Positions 1-7,371 are shown, counted from the stretch's first letter. The stretch: 12,323 bases of DNA from Prevotella sp. (GCA_022511055.1 JAFLSH010000063.1:1-12323); one strand, 5' to 3'. The notes: a model not told the origin generated them from the letters alone. Translations and numbers: made by a program.

Positions 1-3
1 TAT

Positions 4-110
4 ATAGTAGCTAAACAGGCTGAACACCCCACACCCGCGACACCCTCAACACCAAAGTTGGGTGTCGTGGGTGTTGAGGGTGCAGGCTAATCAGTTTGTT
101 TAGCTACTAT
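4..110. repeat. Long nested inverted repeat built from 9-base units
   Basis: Outer arms 4-23 and 91-110 are complementary over 20 positions; the two non-Watson-Crick positions are G-U in plus-strand RNA. The innermost 13 pairs of the end (4-16 with 98-110) are perfect. Inside, ACACCC units start at 31, 40 and 49 on the left, and GGGTGT/C units at 60, 69 and 78 on the right, both at 9-base spacing. Two alternative inner stems are therefore possible and exclude each other: 31-45 with 60-74 (15 pairs, one G-U) or 41-53 with 70-82 (13 perfect pairs). No coding frame explains it. It could be a MITE-like or REP-like element, a structured RNA, or the edge of an accessory element. It reaches the window edge, so its true left limit is unknown. 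Confidence 0.8.
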
Positions 111-130
111 TATACGCGCGCACGCGCGTG
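111..130. other. Alternating pyrimidine-purine tract (Z-DNA-prone)
   Basis: Twenty bases alternate strictly between pyrimidine and purine (TATA, then CG/CA/TG steps), directly abutting the inverted repeat. Bases 121-130 (CACGCGCGTG) are a perfect palindrome. Such tracts can adopt left-handed DNA under negative supercoiling. Whether this one does, or serves as a binding site, is inference. Non-coding on both strands as far as I can see. Confidence 0.55.
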
Positions 131-223
131 AAAGAGTTCCAACCAAGCGGATTTTCGGCAGTCGGAATGAACATCAGGCGAATGGAAAAGCACGGCGCAC
201 TGAGATTCAGTTTTGGAAGAAAG

Positions 224-254
224 AATCCCTGAACTCCGGCGGAGTTCAGGGATT
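224..254 (-). terminator. Perfect hairpin spanning the stop codon of the TPR microgene; likely terminator
   Basis: AATCCCTGAACTCCG (minus strand, 254-240) is followed, after one central base, by its perfect reverse complement (238-224). The left arm contains the last codons and the TGA of the TPR gene (stop at 246-248), so the structure starts inside the coding region. Downstream on the minus strand the sequence is T-rich but interrupted (CTTTCTTCC) rather than a clean U-tract. It sits at the end of the ffh-folD-TPR unit, where a terminator or 3'-end stabilising hairpin is expected. Intrinsic termination is inferred. Confidence 0.6.
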
Positions 255-425
255 GTACATATCCTTGCAATAATAGGCCATAATATCGTCAAGCATGCGC
301 TTGGCCTCTACGGCGGGGCTGTCGGGGTCAAGTTCTATGGCCTGAATGTAGCTGTTGATAGCCTCATGCCACTGGCCGTGCCTGCGAGCCTCGTTGCCCT
401 GACGGTAGTAGTCGGCAGCGGTCAT
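246..425 (-). CDS. Small single-TPR protein (59 aa)
   Basis: A 59-codon frame starts with the ATG at 425-423 and ends with the TGA at 248-246. Residues 5-38 fit one tetratricopeptide repeat: paired Tyr at 6-7, Gly10, Gly17, Trp19, Glu21-Ala22, Tyr26, Ala29 and the terminal ELDPDSP. A third helix follows, ending in YYCKDMYNP, a C-terminal pattern I associate with short Bacteroidetes TPR proteins (from memory, not searched). TPRs bind proteins; no partner is visible. The start overlaps the folD stop as ATGA, implying translational coupling and co-transcription with ffh-folD. There is no signal peptide or membrane segment, so it is probably cytosolic. It is easily missed because of its length. 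The overlapping antisense frames lack family features. Confidence 0.85.
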   Translation of the reverse strand: MTAADYYRQGNEARRHGQWHEAINSYIQAIELDPDSPAVEAKRMLDDIMAYYCKDMYNP

Positions 426-1300
426 CGGTAGTATTCCTTTTTACCGGCCGCCAGGGTGTTCTTCATCAGCGAGCAGATGGTCATCGGCCCCACACCGCCA
501 GGAACGGGCGTGATGAAGGAACACTTAGGTGCCACCTCGTCGAACTTCACGTCGCCGTTCAGGCGGAAACCGCTCTTGCGCGTGGCATCGGGCACACGGG
601 TCGTGCCCACGTCGACAATGACTGCACCTTCTTTCACCATATCGGCCGTCACGAAGTCAGGCTGACCGATGGCGGCTATGATAATGTCGGCCTCGCGGCA
701 CTCTTGCTTGAGCGTCTTCGAGCGGCTGTGGCAGACCGTCACCGTGGCATCGCCATACTGCTTCTGCATCATCAGCTGAGCCATAGGCTTGCCGACAATG
801 TTGGAACGGCCAAGAATCACGCACTTCTTGCCAGAGGTCTCAATGTTGTAGCGCTTCAGCAGGGTGATAATGCCCAACGGCGTGGCTGAGATGAAGCAGG
901 GCAGGCCGATGGCCATGCGCCCCACGTTGATGGGGTGGAAACCATCGACATCCTTGCGGTAGTCAATGGCCTCAATGATTTTCTGCTCGTCAATGTGCCG
1001 TGGCAGTGGCAGCTGCACAATAAAGCCATCCACGCTCTCATCGTTGTTCAGTCTGTCGACACAGGCCAGCAACTCGGCCTCCGTCACGTCATCCTCAAAG
1101 CGAATGAGCGTAGACTGGAAGCCGCAGGCTTCGCAGGCCAGCACCTTATTCTTCACGTATGTCTCCGAGCCACCGTCGTGGCCTACGAGTACTGCTGCCA
1201 GATGGGGCTGCTTGCCACCCTTGGCGACTATCTCTCTCACTTCTTCGGCTATCTCGGCCTTAATGGCCGCCGCCGTTGCTTTTCCGTCTATCAGTTGCAT
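422..1300 (-). CDS. folD: Bifunctional methylene-THF dehydrogenase / methenyl-THF cyclohydrolase FolD
   Basis: FolD interconverts 5,10-methylene-, 5,10-methenyl- and 10-formyl-tetrahydrofolate using NADP, feeding purine, thymidylate and formyl-Met synthesis in the cytosol. The 292 residues match the usual family length. Visible motifs are YVKNK (Tyr48 and the catalytic Lys52), VDGFIVQLPLP, DVDGFHPINVGRM, the Rossmann-type VILGRSNIVGKPMAQLM with CHSRSK, GAVIVDVGTTR, and the C-terminal TPVPGGVGPMT. The PCFISATPLG segment, in place of the short PCTPxG form, is the variant I associate with Bacteroides-type FolD. It starts with ATG 19 bases after the ffh stop, with an AAGGAAAG stretch just upstream, and its stop overlaps the next start (ATGA), so ffh, folD and the TPR gene look like one operon. 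Confidence 0.97.
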   Translation of the reverse strand: MQLIDGKATAAAIKAEIAEEVREIVAKGGKQPHLAAVLVGHDGGSETYVKNKVLACEACGFQSTLIRFEDDVTEAELLACVDRLNNDESVDGFIVQLPLPRHIDEQKIIEAIDYRKDVDGFHPINVGRMAIGLPCFISATPLGIITLLKRYNIETSGKKCVILGRSNIVGKPMAQLMMQKQYGDATVTVCHSRSKTLKQECREADIIIAAIGQPDFVTADMVKEGAVIVDVGTTRVPDATRKSGFRLNGDVKFDEVAPKCSFITPVPGGVGPMTICSLMKNTLAAGKKEYYR

Positions 1301-1319
1301 AGCTTTCCTTTCTGTTCCT

Positions 1320-2672
1320 TTATAACTTCGGCATGCCGCCCTTCATTTTCATGGCCGCAGCCATCTGCGCCATGCGCGAAGAGCCCATGCCCGATACCAT
1401 TTTCATCATCTTGCGTGTCTGGTCGAACTGCTTCATCAGGCGATTCACATCATCCAGCTTTGTGCCTGAGCCCCTGGCTATGCGGAGCCGGCGGCTCTGG
1501 TTGATGATATCGGGATTGGCGCGCTCGGCCGGGGTCATCGAATTGATGATGGCCTCGATGCTCTTGAACGCATTGTCATCGATATCCACATCCTTGATAG
1601 CCTTGCCCACGCCGGGAATCATCGAAGCCAGTTCCTTGATGTTACCCATCTTCTTAATCTGCTGAATCTGAGACATGAAGTCATCGAAGTCGAACTTGTT
1701 CTTGCGGATTTTCTTCTCCAGCTTCTTGGCTTCCTCCTCGTCGAACTGCATCTGTGCCCGCTCCACCAGCGAGACCACGTCGCCCATGCCGAGAATGCGG
1801 TCGGCCATGCGCTCGGGGTGGAACACGTCGATGGCTTCCATCTTCTCGCCCGTTCCCACGAACTTGATAGGCTTCGTCACCACGGTGCGGATGCTGAGTG
1901 CCGCACCGCCGCGGGTGTCGCCGTCGAGCTTGGTCAGCACCACACCATCGAAGTCGAGGCGGTCGTTGAACTCCTTGGCGGTATTCACGGCATCCTGACC
2001 CGTCATTGAGTCTACCACGAAGAGTGTCTCGTCTGGGTTGATGGCATTCTTCAGTGTCTCTATCTCGTTCATCATCTCCTCATCGACAGCCAGACGACCG
2101 GCGGTGTCGACAATGACTACGGTATAGTTCTCCTGCTTTGCCTTGCGAAGCGCGTTCTGGGCTATCTCCACCACGTTCTTGTTGCCTTCCTCGGTGTAGA
2201 CATCCACGCCCACCGACTGACCAACCACCTTCAGCTGCTCGATGGCGGCAGGGCGATAAACGTCACACGCCACCAGCAGCGGCCGCTTGTGCTGGCGAGT
2301 CTTGAGCATGTTGGCCAGCTTGCCGCTGAACGTGGTCTTACCTGAGCCTTGCAGACCTGACATCAGAATGATGGCAGGGCGGCTGTCCAGCTTCAGCTCC
2401 ACGGCCTTGCCGCCCATCAGCTCCGTCAGCTCATCGTGTACAATCTTCACCATCAGCTGGCTGGGCTTCACGGCGGTCAGCACGTTCATGCCCATAGCCT
2501 TCTGCTTCACGGTATCGGTGAATTGCTTGGCTACCTTATAGTTAACGTCTGCATCGAGCAGCGCCCGGCGCACGTCTTTCAGCGTTTCGGCTACGTTGAT
2601 TTCGGTGATTTTTCCCTCACCTTTCAGAATCTTGAACGACCGTTCAAGTCTGTCACTTAAATTCTCAAACAT
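1320..2672 (-). CDS. ffh: Signal recognition particle GTPase Ffh (SRP54)
   Basis: Ffh binds SRP RNA and signal sequences on ribosomes and, with FtsY, targets nascent membrane proteins to the translocon. The 450 residues contain all three domains. An N-terminal helical bundle covers about 1-90. The G domain has GLQGSGKTT (106-114), DVYRPAAIEQL (137-147), VDTAGRL (188-194), TKLDGDTRGGA (248-258) and the VGTGEKMEAIDVFHPERMADRILGMGD block (about 272-298). A Met-rich M domain follows, with the RNA-binding SRRLRIARGSG (393-403). The C-terminus is Met/Gly/Lys-rich. It is the first gene of its unit, directly behind a consensus promoter. No SRP RNA gene was recognised in the window. Confidence 0.98.
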   Translation of the reverse strand: MFENLSDRLERSFKILKGEGKITEINVAETLKDVRRALLDADVNYKVAKQFTDTVKQKAMGMNVLTAVKPSQLMVKIVHDELTELMGGKAVELKLDSRPAIILMSGLQGSGKTTFSGKLANMLKTRQHKRPLLVACDVYRPAAIEQLKVVGQSVGVDVYTEEGNKNVVEIAQNALRKAKQENYTVVIVDTAGRLAVDEEMMNEIETLKNAINPDETLFVVDSMTGQDAVNTAKEFNDRLDFDGVVLTKLDGDTRGGAALSIRTVVTKPIKFVGTGEKMEAIDVFHPERMADRILGMGDVVSLVERAQMQFDEEEAKKLEKKIRKNKFDFDDFMSQIQQIKKMGNIKELASMIPGVGKAIKDVDIDDNAFKSIEAIINSMTPAERANPDIINQSRRLRIARGSGTKLDDVNRLMKQFDQTRKMMKMVSGMGSSRMAQMAAAMKMKGGMPKL

Positions 2673-2695
2673 ATATCATTCAGTTATTTAGTGCG

Positions 2696-2727
2696 CAAAG
2701 GTACAACAAAAAAACGAGACTCACAAA
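2696..2727 (-). promoter_or_regulatory. Bacteroidetes housekeeping promoter upstream of ffh
   Basis: On the minus strand, TTTG (2727-2724), a 20-base spacer and TACCTTTG (2703-2696) exactly match the Bacteroidetes sigma-ABfr consensus TTTG-N19-21-TAnnTTTG. Transcription should start a few bases below 2696, leaving a short leader of roughly 15-20 bases before the ffh ATG at 2672. It marks the start of the ffh-folD-TPR unit. I saw no convincing terminator for the upstream gene in 2728-2777. Confidence 0.85.
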
Positions 2728-2777
2728 CTTTAAGCCCCGTTTTTGCGTTTTTAGCCTTTACGCGCGCTGCACCTTGC

Positions 2778-3875
2778 TCACAACACCTCGTCTACGGCCA
2801 CGTCATGCTCGTCAACGGGCACGGAAGCCACGCGCTGAAAGGGGAAACAGACTCCGAGACTGCGCATCCGCGGGTGCGCCGCAAGGAAGCGGTCATAATA
2901 GCCGCGCCCACGCCCCAACCTGTGGCCTGCCGCATCGAAGGCCACGCCCGGCACCAGCGCCACGTCAATGCGGGCGTAGTCGGTGTAGGGCATGCCGGTG
3001 GGCTCCATGACACGAAACGCACCCTCGCGCAAATCGTCGGCCGACAGATACTGGCGAAGCTCCATCGCTGTGTCGTCTACCACCTTGGGCAGAAGCACGG
3101 TTTTGCCCTCAGCCACCAATAAGTCGACCAGGCTGCGAATGTCCGCCTCGTCAGGGAGCGGCCAGTAGGCCATCACCACCTCAGCATCTTTCAGCCTGCA
3201 CCGCAGAGCTTCCACTATCTGGCGCGACATCTCCGGCAGCTGCGCCGCATGCTGCCGCTTCAGCTCGCGCATGCGCCGGCGCAACCCGGCCTTGGACTGC
3301 ACGGCCTGGCCTGCCGAGAACTCGCAGCCGCAGTACTGCTGATTATAGAAGCCATACGCCTTCAGCAGCTGGTTGCGCCGCTCATAGAGCCCGCCCTTGC
3401 GCCAGTTCTGCGCCCAGAACGTCACGCCCGGCACAGCCTGCTCTGCCCAGTGCCCCGCCCGCTCTATCTGCTCCAGGCTTTTCCATCGAGAAGAGGCCAG
3501 TGTTGTGGCAAAATAAGCCAGCCCTAACTCCCGTGCCTGCTGGGCCGCCCTTGTCAGTCTGAGCCTGAAGCACTGCTCGCAGCGCCTGCCCCGCTCCGGC
3601 TCGCCCTCCAGTCCGCAGATGCCCTGCTGCCATGCCTCGTGATTGTAGTCGCCATCAATCCAGCGAATCCCCAAGCTCTCCGCATGGCGCTTGCTCTCGT
3701 TTTTCCGAATCTCGTACTCCTCACGCGGCCAGATGTTCGGGTTATAGTAGAAAATTGTTAGCTGCACGCCGTGCCCCACAAGCCATTCGACAATGGCTGA
3801 TGAACACGGTGCGCAACAAGCATGTAGCAACACCTCAGTCACTCCCTCAGGTATCTGTATGGCCGGTCGTTTCAC
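2778..3875 (-). CDS. queH: Fused epoxyqueuosine reductase QueH and 5-formyltetrahydrofolate cyclo-ligase
   Basis: Residues 1 to about 188 are QueH (DUF208), the Fe-S enzyme for the last step of queuosine synthesis in tRNA. They show HACCAPCSS (Cys20, Cys21, Cys24), YYNPNIWPREEYEIRK, CEQCFRLRL (Cys99, Cys102) and YCGCEFS (Cys182, Cys184). After about 8 residues, residues 197-365 form 5-formyl-THF cyclo-ligase, which uses ATP to convert 5-formyl-THF to 5,10-methenyl-THF. This domain has GLRRRMRELK, LLPK (261-264), LVPGVAFD (307-314) and GRGRGYYDRF (321-330). Both halves look complete and share one uninterrupted frame. The start is GTG at 3875; no ATG precedes the first cysteine motif. It lies 6 bases after djlA and in the same frame. 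The promoter is probably far upstream (8169-8200). Confidence 0.93.
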   Translation of the reverse strand: MKRPAIQIPEGVTEVLLHACCAPCSSAIVEWLVGHGVQLTIFYYNPNIWPREEYEIRKNESKRHAESLGIRWIDGDYNHEAWQQGICGLEGEPERGRRCEQCFRLRLTRAAQQARELGLAYFATTLASSRWKSLEQIERAGHWAEQAVPGVTFWAQNWRKGGLYERRNQLLKAYGFYNQQYCGCEFSAGQAVQSKAGLRRRMRELKRQHAAQLPEMSRQIVEALRCRLKDAEVVMAYWPLPDEADIRSLVDLLVAEGKTVLLPKVVDDTAMELRQYLSADDLREGAFRVMEPTGMPYTDYARIDVALVPGVAFDAAGHRLGRGRGYYDRFLAAHPRMRSLGVCFPFQRVASVPVDEHDVAVDEVL

Positions 3876-3881
3876 GTTATG

Positions 3882-4667
3882 CTACAATCCCCTTGCCTTC
3901 CATATCCTGTCTTTCGCCGCGTTGATTTCCTGGAACTTCTTCTCCGCGGCCTTGCGGACATCTTCGCCCAGGGCTGCCACCTTGTCGGGATGGTGTTCGA
4001 GTGCCAGCTTGCGGTATGCACTCTTTACTTCAGCATCGCTGGCGTTGGGGCTGACACCCAGCACCTTATAGGCATCTTCGAGTGTGTTGCCTTCCAGATG
4101 TAGCATCGAGTCCACCTCGCTCTCGCGCAGCCCCATCCACCTGGCACACTCCTTCAGGGCAGTCACCTCAACCTGTGGCACACTGCCATCGGCCTTCGCC
4201 ACCATCACCAGATAGTTCAGCAGCTGAAGGCGCTGTGAGTAGTCCATCTGGCGGTTTATTTGCGAACAACACTGCTGCACGGTCTGCTTAAACTGTTCCC
4301 AGCCCTCACGCTTCTGCTCGTCGAATAGCTTTTTCAGAATTTCGTTGCTCTGGCCGACAGCCTCATCGCCAAAGTTCTGGCGCAACATCTGGCGCACCAT
4401 CTCCATCTCAGAGTGCATCGCCTTACCATCGGCCTTGATGATATAAGACGAGAGAACGAGCAGCGAAAACAGGAAGCTGTTGCGCTGCCCCTGTTGTTGC
4501 CGCTGCTGGAACGCCTCCTGATAGTTCCACGTGCCGCTGTTCTCAGGCGAGTTCACACCATCGAGCATCGTGTCGAACATAGAGCCCAGCAGATAGCCTG
4601 CCAATGCTCCCAGCGGTCCACCGCCCATCCAGCCGATGAAGCCGCCAATCCATTTTCCTGCCGCCAT
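3882..4667 (-). CDS. djlA: DjlA-like co-chaperone with TerB and C-terminal J domain
   Basis: The 261-residue protein has three parts. A Gly-rich hydrophobic N-terminus (about 6-36) resembles the membrane segment of DjlA. An all-helical TerB-like region (about 63-190) has paired acidic signatures IIKADG (76-81) and VAKADG (156-161). A C-terminal J domain (about 197-261) carries the HPD tripeptide at 226-228, which stimulates DnaK ATPase. Proteins of this architecture are DnaK co-chaperones associated with the inner membrane; clients are unknown. It has no zinc-finger domain, so it is not canonical DnaJ. It starts 25 bases after the esterase stop and ends 6 bases before queH, consistent with one transcript. 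Confidence 0.88.
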   Translation of the reverse strand: MAAGKWIGGFIGWMGGGPLGALAGYLLGSMFDTMLDGVNSPENSGTWNYQEAFQQRQQQGQRNSFLFSLLVLSSYIIKADGKAMHSEMEMVRQMLRQNFGDEAVGQSNEILKKLFDEQKREGWEQFKQTVQQCCSQINRQMDYSQRLQLLNYLVMVAKADGSVPQVEVTALKECARWMGLRESEVDSMLHLEGNTLEDAYKVLGVSPNASDAEVKSAYRKLALEHHPDKVAALGEDVRKAAEKKFQEINAAKDRIWKARGL

Positions 4668-4692
4668 TCCTGTTTGCTAAAAAATGCTTTTT

Positions 4693-5682
4693 TTACTTGA
4701 CTATCACCTTCCTGACACTGCCGTCTTTCTCCCTGATAATGTTCAGGCCGCGCTGCGCCTGCTTCAGCCGGAGCCCGTCTGCGCCGTAGATGCTCCGCTC
4801 GCCGCTGCCTTCAGGCTTTGGCTGGCTGATAGCCGTCTCCACGCCGAGCAACTCCAGCGCTTTCGTGCCGTAGCGGCGCCCCAGCTCACGGTAACCTGCC
4901 GATGAGAAGTGCAGGTTGTCACTGCCGGCCTTGCAGCCCTTTGAGGATATAACGTATGCCGTTGAGATTTTCCGCGGCAGCTTGTTGATAGTCGTATTGG
5001 CACCTGCGCACTGCCCATTCTGGTCAGCGCCTACCACCTCGCCGGCCAGCAGCGGCACATCTTCGGCATTGAGCCCCAACTCTTCCAGAATGTACTCGTA
5101 GATGCGCTGCACCTTGGTCACCCACTGGTCGCTGTAAGCATCAGTCTCGCCCTGATGCAGCAGTATGCCCCTGATGACACCCGACTCCTGAGCCAGCTTG
5201 GCCGCATCAATCAGCTTGCCCAGCGGATTGCTGTCGTATGCCTTCACACGGCTGGTCTGCCAGCTCTCCACAGCCCACGACTTCAGGTAGCTGGCATAGT
5301 TTTCGGGATGGAAAGTGTCAATACCGCAACCGGCAATCGACACGTTGATGACACCTACCCGCGCCTCCTGCGGCAGCCCCTCAAGCAACTGCCGGCCGAA
5401 GTAGTCGGCCGGGCAAAGCCCCGTGTCGTAGCGGCAGATAGGCGGCACGGCGGTCTCCCATACGCCCATCTCGCGCCCGCCATAGTTGATAGGCGACATC
5501 ATCAGGAAGCGCTCATCAACCTCTTTGTCGGCCGCATAAATCTGCCCCTGACCTTCCATGTTACTCTGGCCTATACACAAGTAGATATAAAAGTTAGGGT
5601 CTACTTCTGCCACTGCCTTTGTGCTGACTGCCATTCCCATCATGCCGAGAATAACGCCTTTCAGAATTGTTCCTTTTTTCAT
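4693..5682 (-). CDS. Secreted SGNH-type carbohydrate acetylesterase (CE6/sialate O-acetylesterase-like)
   Basis: This 329-residue protein begins with a signal peptide (MKK, hydrophobic stretch 7-19, likely cleavage after AVA at about 25). The SGNH/DUF303-type core contains GQSNMEG (38-44, nucleophile Ser40), SIAGCG (115-120), HQGETD (176-181) and DNLHFSSAGY (255-264, Asp255 and His258 as the likely catalytic pair). The family removes acetyl groups from xylan, sialic acids or related glycans; the substrate cannot be read here. Six cysteines in the mature part suggest disulfides. The C-terminal 30 or so residues (SIYGADGLRL, RGLNIIREKDG, ending KVIVK) resemble the short sorting/Por-type tails of Bacteroidetes secreted proteins, suggesting type IX export or surface attachment (inference). 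It follows guaA by 57 bases without an obvious promoter. Confidence 0.85.
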   Translation of the reverse strand: MKKGTILKGVILGMMGMAVSTKAVAEVDPNFYIYLCIGQSNMEGQGQIYAADKEVDERFLMMSPINYGGREMGVWETAVPPICRYDTGLCPADYFGRQLLEGLPQEARVGVINVSIAGCGIDTFHPENYASYLKSWAVESWQTSRVKAYDSNPLGKLIDAAKLAQESGVIRGILLHQGETDAYSDQWVTKVQRIYEYILEELGLNAEDVPLLAGEVVGADQNGQCAGANTTINKLPRKISTAYVISSKGCKAGSDNLHFSSAGYRELGRRYGTKALELLGVETAISQPKPEGSGERSIYGADGLRLKQAQRGLNIIREKDGSVRKVIVK

Positions 5683-5739
5683 TTTCCTGAATATGAGATA
5701 TAAGTTTCAATTTATGCTTAGTTAGAAATACGCAGTATG

Positions 5740-7371
5740 TTACTCCCACTCTATCGTTGCGGGCGGCTTTGAGGAAATATCGTAGCAGACGCGGTTGACC
5801 CCGCGCACTTTGTTGATAATCTCATTACTGACCCTGGCCATGAAGTCGTAGGGCAGATGGGCCCAGTCGGCAGTCATGGCATCGCTGGAGGTAACGGCGC
5901 GCAGCGCCACGGGATTCTCGTAGGTGCGTTCATCACCCATCACGCCCACGCTGCGCACGGTGGACAGAAGGATGGCACCGGCCTGCCAAATCTGGTCGTA
6001 GAGCGACACTTCTATCTCGCCATCAGTCATCTGGGCAGGCACACCGGCGGCAAGCACCTTGCGGGCTTCTTCGCCTGAGAGTTTCACCTTGTAGTCGCGC
6101 AAACCGCGGATGTATATGTCGTCTGCCTCTTGCAGTATGCGTACTTTCTCGGGGGTAATGTCGCCCAGAATGCGTACGGCCAATCCGGGACCCGGGAAGG
6201 GGTGGCGGGTAATGAGATGCTCGGGCATGCCCAACTGGCGGCCCACGCGGCGCACTTCATCTTTGAACAGCCACTTCAGCGGCTCGCAGAGCTGCAAGTG
6301 CATCTCCTTGGGCAGCCCGCCCACGTTGTGGTGGCTCTTGATGACCTTGCCCGTTATGTTCAGTGACTCGATACGGTCGGGATAGATTGTACCCTGAGCC
6401 AGCCAGCGGGCATCAGTGATTTTCTTGGCCTCGGCATTGAACACCTCTACAAAGTCACGGCCAATGATTTTGCGCTTCTGCTCGGGGTCTGTAATGTCTT
6501 CCAAGTCTGCAAAGAACTTACTTGAGGCATCAACGCCTATCACGTTCAGTCCTAAGACCTTATAGTCATCCATCACTTGCTGGAATTCGTTCTTGCGCAG
6601 CATGCCGTGGTCGACAAAGATACAGGTCAGGCGGTCGCCGATGGCACGATTCAGCAGCACGGCGGCTACGCTGGAGTCAACACCGCCAGAGAGGCCGAGG
6701 ATGACGCGGTCTGTGCCTAACTGTGCCTTCAGTTCTGCCACGGTGGAATCAACAAATGAGGCGGCGCTCCACTGCTGGCGCGAGCCGCAAATGTCTACCA
6801 CAAAGTTCTTCAGTAGCTGTGTGCCCTGTATGCTGTGGAACACCTCGGGATGGAACTGCACGGCAAACACTGGTGCCGCTCCCGCCTCGCCAGAGGGATT
6901 GGGCGACCAGAAAGCGGCATTGGTGACATCCTTAGTCGAGCCAATGACCTGAAAACCATCGGGAATGGCGGTGATAGTGTCGCCGTGGCTCATCCATACC
7001 TGAGAGTGCTGCTCGAACTGCTTGAAGAGCGGATTCGTGGTGTCTACCGTCTGCAGGTTGGCGCGGCCATACTCCCGCGAGTCGGCCTTCTCGACCTTGC
7101 CGCCAAGGGTCTGCGAGATAAACTGCGCACCGTAGCAGATGCCCAGCACGGGAATCCGCCCCAAGAACTGGCTGAGGTCGACCTTGAAAGCCTCCGGGTC
7201 ATGCACCGAATAAGGCGAGCCACTCAAGATGACGCCAATGACCGAAGGGTCTTCCTTCGGGAACTTGTTGTAGGGCATAATCTCGCAGAAGGTGTCTAAT
7301 TCGCGCACCCGGCGGCCGATGAGCTGCGTGGTCTGCGAACCAAAATCGAGGATAATAATCTTCTGTGTCAT
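5740..7371 (-). CDS. guaA: GMP synthase (glutamine-hydrolysing)
   Basis: GuaA amidates XMP to GMP using ATP and glutamine, the last step of de novo GMP synthesis. The 543-residue protein has an N-terminal class I glutamine amidotransferase (about 3-195) with GICYGAQ (nucleophile Cys79) and FHPEV (His174, Glu176). An ATP pyrophosphatase domain follows with the PP-loop LSGGVDSS (227-234). The C-terminal dimerisation domain contains RHPFPGPGLAVR (389-400) and ends PPATIEWE, the family's usual terminus. A small insertion, NPSGEAGAA (158-166), sits before the His/Glu motif. It begins 6 bases after the murU stop, so the two are probably co-transcribed. No purine riboswitch was seen upstream. Confidence 0.98.
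   Translation of the reverse strand: MTQKIIILDFGSQTTQLIGRRVRELDTFCEIMPYNKFPKEDPSVIGVILSGSPYSVHDPEAFKVDLSQFLGRIPVLGICYGAQFISQTLGGKVEKADSREYGRANLQTVDTTNPLFKQFEQHSQVWMSHGDTITAIPDGFQVIGSTKDVTNAAFWSPNPSGEAGAAPVFAVQFHPEVFHSIQGTQLLKNFVVDICGSRQQWSAASFVDSTVAELKAQLGTDRVILGLSGGVDSSVAAVLLNRAIGDRLTCIFVDHGMLRKNEFQQVMDDYKVLGLNVIGVDASSKFFADLEDITDPEQKRKIIGRDFVEVFNAEAKKITDARWLAQGTIYPDRIESLNITGKVIKSHHNVGGLPKEMHLQLCEPLKWLFKDEVRRVGRQLGMPEHLITRHPFPGPGLAVRILGDITPEKVRILQEADDIYIRGLRDYKVKLSGEEARKVLAAGVPAQMTDGEIEVSLYDQIWQAGAILLSTVRSVGVMGDERTYENPVALRAVTSSDAMTADWAHLPYDFMARVSNEIINKVRGVNRVCYDISSKPPATIEWE

Noticed and set aside
24..83. CRISPR-like array from the 9-base repeats
   Set aside because: Units are too short, spacers are 3 bases, and the two halves are in opposite orientation; this is a hairpin.
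110..292. Minus-strand 60-codon frame containing the hairpin
   Set aside because: Out of frame with the convincing TPR microprotein in the same DNA; reads through the palindrome and has no motif.
2728..2777. Rho-independent terminator after queH
   Set aside because: No GC-rich stem followed by a U-run on the minus strand was found; the poly-A/T stretches belong to the ffh promoter region.
4678..4694. A-run/T-run palindrome between the esterase and djlA as a terminator
   Set aside because: AT-only pairing without a GC stem, in a 25-base gap; more likely an AT-rich leader.
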